A stretch of 64,000 nucleotides of DNA, from NCBI GenBank assembly GCA_020637635.1, contig JACKKB010000006.1, forward strand, positions 1 through 64,000. Direction: 5' to 3'. Below, piece by piece: positions 58,583 to 64,000 of the stretch (the first letter of the stretch is position 1; each line of letters opens with the position of its first letter). Below the pieces are notes generated by a model. That model was not told the origin of the DNA and searched no databases. It saw only the letters and a list, made by a program, of their open reading frames with translations. Source of the DNA: Albidovulum sp. Lineage in GTDB: Bacteria; Pseudomonadota; Alphaproteobacteria; Rhodobacterales; Rhodobacteraceae. The translations under genes were made by a program, and so were the position numbers.

Positions 58583-58635
58583 GGCGGCCTTTGCCATTGC
58601 CAAGGGGCGGGCCGCGGCGCTATAGGAAAGGCGCC

Positions 58636-58709
58636 GCGGGTGTAGCTCAATGGCAGAGCAGAAGCTTCCCAAGCTTACGACGAGGGTTCGATTCCCTTCA
58701 CCCGCTCCA
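58636..58709 (+). tRNA. tRNA-Gly (anticodon CCC)
   Basis: A 74-base cloverleaf with encoded CCA end. The acceptor stem pairs GCGGGTG (58636-58642) with CACCCGC before T-CCA. The anticodon loop is TTCCCAA, giving CCC, which reads GGG codons. The T loop is GGTTCGATTCC. One weak pair closes the anticodon stem (G-A). Confidence 0.95.
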
Positions 58710-58844
58710 GCTTCCCGCAAAGTCAGCATCACGCGCGGCCGCCTGACACGCGGCTCCAGCTGCCACGAGAACACCATTGTCGTCATCCTCGCCCGCGGAC
58801 GGATTTGGCTTCCCAGTTTGCAGTGCACCTGCTAGCGGAGTGGC

Positions 58845-59240
58845 ATGAGGCGCCGCACCACACTCGCGTTGTTCGTAGGTCTCCCTGCCGTCGCTATCGG
58901 CCTAGCGATCTATGAGTACCATCGTCTTGACCTTCCGACGATGCCACCTGTACCCGAAGGATCGTTCTGGATGGCCTTCAAGACCGGTTCTCGGCTGATC
59001 ATTTCGGGCGTCGCAGACGAACGATCGACGCGAACATTCTTCGTTCAACGCAACACTGAAGTTCCGGCCTATTTCGCGGGCGCGTGGTCGCACCGTTCCC
59101 CGCCGAATGCTGACGAAGCAGCCCATATCCAACAGTCGATGCCGACCACGCCGGGGGCCCGCCTTGAGGCAGTCTGCACAATCGAGGCCGACGGCGAGGT
59201 CATTCTCACGGATCTGCTCTATTCTGCGCCCAAGCTCTGA
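58845..59240 (+). CDS. Unrecognised membrane-anchored protein next to tRNA-Gly
   Basis: A 131-residue ORF with GGAG five bases before the ATG. Residues about 8-24 form a membrane helix (ALFVGLPAVAIGLAIYE). The rest is a soluble domain with no recognised motif. Codon use (ATA-free but rich in CTA, TAT, TCG, CAT) and slightly lower GC differ from the neighbours, and it lies 135 bp downstream of a tRNA, so it may have been acquired. Gene status rests on the start site and signal-type N-terminus. Confidence 0.5.
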   Translation: MRRRTTLALFVGLPAVAIGLAIYEYHRLDLPTMPPVPEGSFWMAFKTGSRLIISGVADERSTRTFFVQRNTEVPAYFAGAWSHRSPPNADEAAHIQQSMPTTPGARLEAVCTIEADGEVILTDLLYSAPKL

Positions 59241-59369
59241 GCCGCTCGCAACGATCAGGCAGCGATGCGAGACGCGCTCGACCATGGTGCTGAAAGCTTG
59301 GCCAGCCGTCGCCTCTGGCTCCCGCCCCGCGGCTGCGCTATGCCGGCGGCGTCGAACAAGGAGGCTGAC

Positions 59370-59723
59370 ATGACCACCATCACCCGTATCGAGACCGGCG
59401 CGCGCATGTCGAACGCGGTTGTCCATGACGGTATCGTCCATCTGGCCGGCGTCGTCGGCGAACCGGGCGGCGACGTGAGCGCCCAGACGCGCGACTGTCT
59501 GGCCGAGATCGACCGGCTGCTGGCGCTTGCCGGGTCGGACAAGACGCGGATCCTGCGCGCGCAGATCTGGCTGGCCGATATCGGCCGCGACTTTGCGGCG
59601 ATGAACGCGGTCTGGGATGCCTGGGTGCCGGCCGGCAATGCCCCGGCGCGGGCGACGGGCGAGGCCAAGCTCGCGGCGCCCGAGTATGTGGTCGAGATCA
59701 TCATCACCGCCGCGCAGGCCTGA
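59370..59723 (+). CDS. RidA family protein
   Basis: A 117-residue protein of the RidA/YjgF/UK114 family. The core has MSNAVVHDGIVHLAGVVGEPGGDVSAQTRDCLAEIDRLLA, LRAQIWLADIGRDFAAMNAVWDAWVPAGNAPARAT and EAKLAAPEYVVEIIITA. Typical members deaminate reactive enamines formed by PLP or FAD enzymes. ATG 59370 has AAGGAGG before it. It is convergent with a ureohydrolase gene, so the two may share a metabolic theme but not a transcript. Confidence 0.88.
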   Translation: MTTITRIETGARMSNAVVHDGIVHLAGVVGEPGGDVSAQTRDCLAEIDRLLALAGSDKTRILRAQIWLADIGRDFAAMNAVWDAWVPAGNAPARATGEAKLAAPEYVVEIIITAAQA

Positions 59724-59745
59724 GCCGGCGGCTTCGGTGGCCGTG

Positions 59746-60702
59746 CTAGAGCGCGGCCACCATCACGCAGAGGATCTCGAACATGAGCGAGGCGGCGAGC
59801 CAGGCGGTGCCGCCGGTCTGGTCGAAGGGCGGCGAGACCTCCACGAGATCGGCGCCGACGATGTCGAGCCCGGCCGCCTCGCGCACCACCTCGATCGCCT
59901 GAAAGGCATTCGGCCCGCCCCATTCGGGCGTGCCGGTGCCCGGCGCGACCGAGGGGTCGACGAAGTCGATGTCGTAGGAGAGATAGGCGGGCCGGGTGCC
60001 GACGGTCTCGCGCGCCTCGGCCATAACATCGGCGATGCCGCGGGCGAAGAGCTCTTCGATCGGCACGATGCGGATGCCGTGCGCGCGGGCGAAATCGCGA
60101 TCGGCGCTGTCATAGATGGTGCCGCGGATGCCGATCTGGATCATGCGCGCGGGATCGAGGAGTCCCTCCTCCACCGCGGCGCGGAACGGGTTGCCATGGG
60201 TCAGCACCGTGCTGCCGAAATAGGGCGGAAAGAGGTCGGTGTGGCTGTCGAAATGCAGCAGTCCGAGCGGCGCCTCGGCGGCCAGGGCGCGCAGGACCGG
60301 CAGCGTGCAAAGATGATCGCCACCGGCCGAGAGCGGCCGGATGCGGCGTGTCTTCAGCGTTTCGAAGTAGGACTGGAAACGGCGCAGGGTCTCGGGATTG
60401 TCCACGGGATTGGGACCGACGTCGCCCATGTCGGCGCAGTTGGCTGATTCGAACGGGCGCACCCCGCTCACCGGATGCTGGGCGCGGATCATGCTCGAGG
60501 CGTCGCGGATCTGGCGCGGCCCGTGGCGCGGCCCGGGGCGGTTCGAGACGCCGCCATCCCATGGCAGGCCGACGAGGCCGATCTCCACCTCCGCCGCCCG
60601 CGGGTGCTCGAGTGTCAGATGCGGCAGGCGCATGAAGGTGGGCACCCCGGCGAAGCGCGGCAGATCCATCCCGGAAACCGGCTGAAAGAAGGGGTCGGCC
60701 AT
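59746..60702 (-). CDS. speB: Agmatinase/ureohydrolase family protein
   Basis: A 318-residue manganese hydrolase that releases urea from agmatine or a related guanidino compound. Metal-site motifs: GGDH (127-130), HFDSHTD (150-156) and SYDIDFVDP (242-250); the usual form of the middle motif is HFDAHTD. The N-terminus has LPWDGGVSNRPGPRHGPRQIRDAS as in agmatinases. Other guanidino substrates are possible, so the gene name is a family guess. It lies alone, convergent with RidA. Confidence 0.85.
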   Translation of the reverse strand: MADPFFQPVSGMDLPRFAGVPTFMRLPHLTLEHPRAAEVEIGLVGLPWDGGVSNRPGPRHGPRQIRDASSMIRAQHPVSGVRPFESANCADMGDVGPNPVDNPETLRRFQSYFETLKTRRIRPLSAGGDHLCTLPVLRALAAEAPLGLLHFDSHTDLFPPYFGSTVLTHGNPFRAAVEEGLLDPARMIQIGIRGTIYDSADRDFARAHGIRIVPIEELFARGIADVMAEARETVGTRPAYLSYDIDFVDPSVAPGTGTPEWGGPNAFQAIEVVREAAGLDIVGADLVEVSPPFDQTGGTAWLAASLMFEILCVMVAAL

Positions 60703-60770
60703 TCAGTTGCTCCCGATGCTGTTGGTGATGCGCGCGGGCGGCGCCGGAGCGTGGCGGAAGGGGGCCTGCC

Positions 60771-61370
60771 CTACTCCTCCAGCTCCGCATCCCAGTAGAG
60801 AAAATCCGCCCAGCTTTCATGGAGATAGTTCGGCGGAAAACGGCGGCCGGCGCTCTGCATCTCTTCGGCGTCGGGACGGTGCGGGCGGCGGCGCAGCGTC
60901 AGGCCCGAGCGTTTCAGGAGCCGGTTCGCCTTCTTGAGGTTGCACGGTGCGCAGGCCGCCACCACGTTTTCCCAGCTCGTCACCCCGCCGCGCGACCGCG
61001 GCAGCACGTGATCGAAGGTCAGATCGCCTTTCGAGCCGCAGTACTGGCAGCGAAACTCGTCGCGCAGGAACAGATTGAAGCGCGTGAAGGCGACGCGCTT
61101 CTGCGGACGCACGTATTCCTTCAGCACCACGACAGAGGGAATGCGGAAGGCCGCGCGCTGCGAATGCACGACCTCGTCGTATTCGGCGATGATCTGAACC
61201 CGGTCGAGGAAGACCGCCTTGATCGCATCCTGCCACGGCCAGAGCGACAGCGGATAATAGCAGAGCGGGCGAAAATCCGCGTTGAGCACCAGCGCGGGAA
61301 AATGCTTCAGCGCCGAGGGTTCGCGCACGAAGCTGGTCCGGAAATCCGCGCTGTTGACGTCGTCGAGCAT
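60771..61370 (-). CDS. HNH endonuclease
   Basis: A 199-residue protein of the HNH family common in alphaproteobacteria. The zinc-like Cys pairs are CQYC (108-111) and CAPC (140-143); the HNH core has TFDHVLPRSRGGVTSWENVV with His121. The N-terminus holds VLNADFRPLCYYPLSLWPWQDAIKAVFLDRVQ, a second conserved block. The ATG at 61370 has GAGG eight bases upstream, though the frame is open farther. It is probably a housekeeping DNA nuclease; not part of a visible restriction or phage system. Confidence 0.87.
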   Translation of the reverse strand: MLDDVNSADFRTSFVREPSALKHFPALVLNADFRPLCYYPLSLWPWQDAIKAVFLDRVQIIAEYDEVVHSQRAAFRIPSVVVLKEYVRPQKRVAFTRFNLFLRDEFRCQYCGSKGDLTFDHVLPRSRGGVTSWENVVAACAPCNLKKANRLLKRSGLTLRRRPHRPDAEEMQSAGRRFPPNYLHESWADFLYWDAELEE

Positions 61371-61508
61371 TCCGAAGTCCTCGGGTTGACCCCGGAAACC
61401 TGCACCACGCGGCAGGCCGCCGAGGTTGTCCGAACTATATATGGCGCTTGCCGGGTGGCAAGCCCCGCTATTTCGACTAGACTGCCCGGGCGACATGAAG
61501 ACAGCGAG

Positions 61509-61931
61509 ATGACGACAGACCCCGCCCCGCCGATCCTCGGAACGCTTGAAAGCGCGCTCTATGCCGACGATCTCGCGGCGGCGGAAGACTTCTATGGCGG
61601 GGTTCTTGGCCTCAAGCGCATCCAGCGGCAGGAAGGGCGCCATGTCTTCTTCGCCAGCGGCGCCTCGATGCTGCTGATCTTCGTTCCCGCAGCGACGCGG
61701 GTGGCGGCCGCCGCGGCGATACGGGTTCCCGTCCACGGCGCCAGCGGACCGGGGCACTACTGCTTTTCGGTGGAACCCGAGGCGCTGGACCGCTGGCGCA
61801 CCTATCTGCCGGGCAAAGGCATCGAGATCGAGGCCGAGATCACCTGGCCGAACGGCGCACGCTCGATCTATGTCCGCGATCCGGCGGGCAATTCGGTGGA
61901 GTTCGCGGAGCCCGGCCTCTGGGCGCGCTAG
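61509..61931 (+). CDS. VOC family protein (second)
   Basis: A 140-residue VOC protein. ALYADDLAAAEDFYGGVLGLKRIQRQEGRHVFFASG opens the fold; GPGHYCFSVEPEALDRWRTYL and RSIYVRDPAGNSVEFAEPGLW close it, with the metal Glu in VEFAE. The first metal residue position holds an acidic site rather than His, so activity is uncertain. ATG 61509 follows GAAGACAGCGAG. Divergent to the HNH gene. Confidence 0.8.
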   Translation: MTTDPAPPILGTLESALYADDLAAAEDFYGGVLGLKRIQRQEGRHVFFASGASMLLIFVPAATRVAAAAAIRVPVHGASGPGHYCFSVEPEALDRWRTYLPGKGIEIEAEITWPNGARSIYVRDPAGNSVEFAEPGLWAR

Positions 61932-61962
61932 GCACGGCCTCTGGGCGCGCTGGGCGCGCCGG

Positions 61963-62082
61963 TCAATCCCGCGGCGCGCGGCGGGTGTTCACCGGGATCC
62001 GGCGCGGCTCCCGGCGCGGCTGGCCCGCAAGCGTCAAACCCAGAACCAGGGCGGCAGACAGAACGATAACGGCAGTGACCAT
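61963..62082 (-). CDS. Possible 39-residue single-helix membrane protein
   Basis: An ORF of 39 codons starting ATG at 62082: a membrane helix (AVIVLSAALVLGLTLAG) followed by a basic, Arg-rich tail. A weak GGGGAAT lies upstream. It lies in the gap between a VOC gene and a carboxylesterase gene and has typical small membrane protein make-up; it has no known family. Confidence 0.4.
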   Translation of the reverse strand: MVTAVIVLSAALVLGLTLAGQPRREPRRIPVNTRRAPRD

Positions 62083-62142
62083 ATTGGAAATTCCCCAGTC
62101 AGAATATGGCAAGCCTACGCCATTGGCCCGAGCGTGCAAGGC

Positions 62143-62811
62143 CTAACCGGCGGCGGGCAGCTTTTCCCTCAGGAAGGCAAGCGCGACCGAGAGCCCGTCC
62201 GGGGCGATTCCATGGCCGGTTCCGCGCATCACATGGGCGTAGATCTCGAACCCCGCCGCGGACAGCGCCCGGCCGGCCCGCTCCATCTCGGCGAAGGGCA
62301 CCATCGGGTCCTGGTCGCCATGGACCAGCAGGACCGGCGGCTTCGCACGCGTCTCGGCCGCGAGGCGGTCGGGTTCGAGAAGCCGGCCCGAGAAGGCGAC
62401 GAGGCCGGCAACCGGCGCCGGACGGCGCGGCAGCACATGCAGCGCCATCATCGTGCCCTGCGAAAAGCCCAGCACCGCCAGCGCCTCTTCGCCGAGCCCC
62501 TCGGCGGCAAGGCGGGCGTCGATGAAGGCGTTCAGGTCATCGGCGGCCCGGGCGAGCCCGGCGGCGGCCTCGGCCTCCGATGAGCCGTCGAGCCAGGGGA
62601 TCGGGAACCACTGGCGGCCGAACGGGTTGCCGGCGCAGGGTTCGGGCGCGTCGGGGGCGACGAAGGCGGTGCCCGGCAGATGCGCCCCGAGCGGGTCGGC
62701 GAGGCCGAGCAGGTCGTTGCCGTCGGCGCCGTAGCCGTGCAACAGGATCACAAGCGATGTGGCCCTGCCCGAGACTGCGGCCCGACGGCCGAAACCGAGT
62801 TCGCGTGTCAC
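62143..62811 (-). CDS. Alpha/beta hydrolase, phospholipase/carboxylesterase family
   Basis: A 222-residue esterase of the acyl-protein thioesterase family. The oxyanion region is VILLHGYGADGNDL; the nucleophile Ser is in AVLGFSQGTMMALHV; catalytic Asp in VHGDQDPMVPF and His in GTGHGIAPDG. It starts at a GTG (62811) with GAGGGAAT seven bases upstream; the start overlaps the stop of the AlkA-type gene by four bases (GTGA). It cleaves esters or thioesters; substrate unknown. Confidence 0.88.
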   Translation of the reverse strand: MTRELGFGRRAAVSGRATSLVILLHGYGADGNDLLGLADPLGAHLPGTAFVAPDAPEPCAGNPFGRQWFPIPWLDGSSEAEAAAGLARAADDLNAFIDARLAAEGLGEEALAVLGFSQGTMMALHVLPRRPAPVAGLVAFSGRLLEPDRLAAETRAKPPVLLVHGDQDPMVPFAEMERAGRALSAAGFEIYAHVMRGTGHGIAPDGLSVALAFLREKLPAAG

Positions 62812-63446
62812 CGGATTCCCTCGCGCTGCTTCACCAGCCGGTAGTAGGCCCAGAGCGCGCGCGCCGCAACCGCTCGCCACGGGCTCCAGGCCCTTGCCAT
62901 GCCGCGGAGCGCCGCCTCGTCCGGGCGCCGGTCGAGATCGAAGATGAGCCGCGCCGCCTCGCGCAGCGCCAGGTCGCCCGGCGCGAAGGCATCCGCCCTG
63001 CCGAGCGCGGTGATGAGATAGATCTCCGCCGTCCATCGGCCGATGCCGGGCAGGGCCACCAGACGCGCGACCACGCTCTCGTCGGGCAGGTCGCGCAAGG
63101 CGGCATAGTCGATATCCGCCTCGGCCAGCGCCAGCGCATGGCGCGCCTTCGGCCGCGAGAGCCCGGCGGCACGAAGCCGCTCCTCGCCGGCCCGGGCAAG
63201 TGCCTGCGCCTCGGTCAGCCCCGCGGCCTTCAGGCGCGCGCATATCGCGGCGGCAGCGGCGGTCGAGACCTGCTGGCCGACGATCGCATCGAGGAGCGCC
63301 GCGAAGCCGTCGGCGCGGCGGCGAAGCGGCAGCGGCCCGGTCAGTGCGAGCGCGGCCGCCAGGCGTGGCTCGCGCGCGGCGAGCCAGGCCGCCCCCTCGG
63401 CGACGCAGGCGTCGCCTGCGATGATGCGGCCGGGCCCGGCGCTCAT
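62808..63446 (-). CDS. DNA-3-methyladenine glycosylase II family protein (AlkA-like)
   Basis: A 212-residue HhH-GPD base-excision repair glycosylase. The HhH motif is LPGIGRWTAEIYL (132-144), and the catalytic Asp follows in FAPGDLALR (Asp158). An N-terminal GQQVSTAAAAAICARL element is typical of the AlkA branch. It removes alkylated purines from DNA. No Ada or AlkB partner is adjacent. The start overlaps the next gene by four bases, giving a three-gene coupled run with the MocR-type gene first. Confidence 0.88.
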   Translation of the reverse strand: MSAGPGRIIAGDACVAEGAAWLAAREPRLAAALALTGPLPLRRRADGFAALLDAIVGQQVSTAAAAAICARLKAAGLTEAQALARAGEERLRAAGLSRPKARHALALAEADIDYAALRDLPDESVVARLVALPGIGRWTAEIYLITALGRADAFAPGDLALREAARLIFDLDRRPDEAALRGMARAWSPWRAVAARALWAYYRLVKQREGIR

Positions 63447-64000
63447 ACCGGCAGGTCGCCCGGAGGGTTGCGCAGGAGCCGCGTCATCGCCGCGAGCGCG
63501 CGCACGAAGTCGGGTTCGGGCGAGCGGCCGTCGATGGCGATGCGGATCGCGTTCGGTGCCGAGCCGTCCATCAGCGCGTATTCGTCGGCCGAGCGGACGA
63601 GCACCCCCACCGTCTCTGCCTCGCGCATGAAGGTCGAGGCGCGCCAGCCCATCGGCAGCTTCAGCCAGACGAAGGCCAGCCCGGGCCGCCAGGACAGATC
63701 GTAGCTGCCGAGCGCATTCACCGTCAGCTCCAGGCGCCGCTCGAGCACCGCCTGCGCCTCATCGCGCAGCCGCCCGGCCTCGCCGCTGGTGAGGAGCTGC
63801 TGCATCAGGTCGACAAGCGGGCGGGCGAGGCCGAAATAGGAATGCTGGGCGGCGAGACGGGCATATTCGCCCTGCCCCGTCGGACAGACGATGGCGCCGA
63901 AGCGCAGGCCCGCGGCGATCGATTTGGAGATCGAGCTCACGTGCCATGTGCGCTCGGGCGCGAGCGCGCGCAGCGACGGGGCGCTGGCCTCGCCGACCGA
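63443..64000 (-). CDS. PLP-dependent aminotransferase/MocR-type regulator (5' part beyond the window)
   Basis: The frame is open from the right edge to a stop at 63443, giving the C-terminal 185 residues. WHVSSISKSIAAGLRFG contains the PLP Lys of the class I aminotransferase fold in the form found in MocR/GntR-type proteins; EYARLAAQHSYFG and PGLAFVWLKLP follow, and EYALMDGSAPNAIRIAI is near the end. The 5' part beyond the window decides whether a GntR helix-turn-helix domain is present (MocR) or not (free aminotransferase). Start and fusion are therefore unknown. Confidence 0.75.
   Translation of the reverse strand, partial: SVGEASAPSLRALAPERTWHVSSISKSIAAGLRFGAIVCPTGQGEYARLAAQHSYFGLARPLVDLMQQLLTSGEAGRLRDEAQAVLERRLELTVNALGSYDLSWRPGLAFVWLKLPMGWRASTFMREAETVGVLVRSADEYALMDGSAPNAIRIAIDGRSPEPDFVRALAAMTRLLRNPPGDLPV

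Noticed and set aside
58636..59369. Integrated element with attachment sites at tRNA-Gly
   Set aside because: I could not find a repeat of the tRNA 3' end, an integrase or a relaxase downstream.

Overview
The window looks like chromosomal DNA of a high-GC alphaproteobacterium of the Rhodobacter/Paracoccus group (Rhodobacterales). The grounds are very high GC, strong G/C preference at third codon positions, the order yajC-secD-secF-Mth938-ccmABCD-ccmG, a DUF882 peptidase beside an L,D-transpeptidase, DUF6314, DUF1223, and a gene pair resembling the head-spike genes of the Rhodobacter gene transfer agent (GTA). Genus and species cannot be told from the sequence alone.

Layout. 1-9 kb: cell-wall enzymes (L,D-transpeptidase cut by the left edge, DUF882 peptidase), purB, a small secreted Cys protein, a lone fliG behind a CtrA-like box, a lipid A-type acyltransferase, an aldehyde dehydrogenase and a DUF1223 protein. 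8.6-11.4 kb: acnA with a strong terminator. 11.9-18.2 kb (minus strand): cytochrome c maturation genes ccmA, B, C, D, G downstream of yajC-secD-secF. 18.4-26.3 kb: a VOC protein, serS, der-bamB-YfgM-like, an Atm1-type ABC exporter and a divergent ArsR regulator. 26.4-41.3 kb: a secreted repeat protein and then a surface polysaccharide locus (two Wzy/WaaL-like proteins, a Wzc-like chain-length tyrosine kinase, WecG-type and GT4 glycosyltransferases, a flippase, an aldo/keto reductase and a GMC oxidoreductase), with two GTA-type head-spike genes inside it. 41.4-58.6 kb: a catabolic and uptake region for a polyamine-like or N-methylated amine: GcvT-family protein plus two FAD oxidoreductases, two complete Pot-type ABC importers, an aminotransferase, two BetI-like TetR regulators and an amidohydrolase. 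58.6-64 kb: tRNA-Gly(CCC), an unrecognised ORF, RidA, an agmatinase-family enzyme, an HNH nuclease, a VOC protein, a carboxylesterase, an AlkA-type glycosylase and the 3' part of a MocR-type aminotransferase gene.

How it fits together. Three divergent promoters in the amine region carry 14-bp sites that fit TGNNCGNAYGYTCA, so two TetR proteins may control one regulon of uptake (Pot systems), oxidation (FAD enzymes with GcvT), transamination and hydrolysis. Four CtrA-like sites (TTAA-N7-TTAA with one mismatch) lie before fliG, in the capsule locus and in the acnA-ccmG gap. CtrA governs motility and GTA production in this group, so capsule (the reported GTA receptor), the spikes that bind it, and motility may share control.

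A separate pattern is short GC-rich tandem repeats. Three of the four convergent gene pairs with more than 100 bp between them hold an array of 12-, 12/13- or 17-bp units, and four genes contain in-frame 12- or 15-bp repeats.
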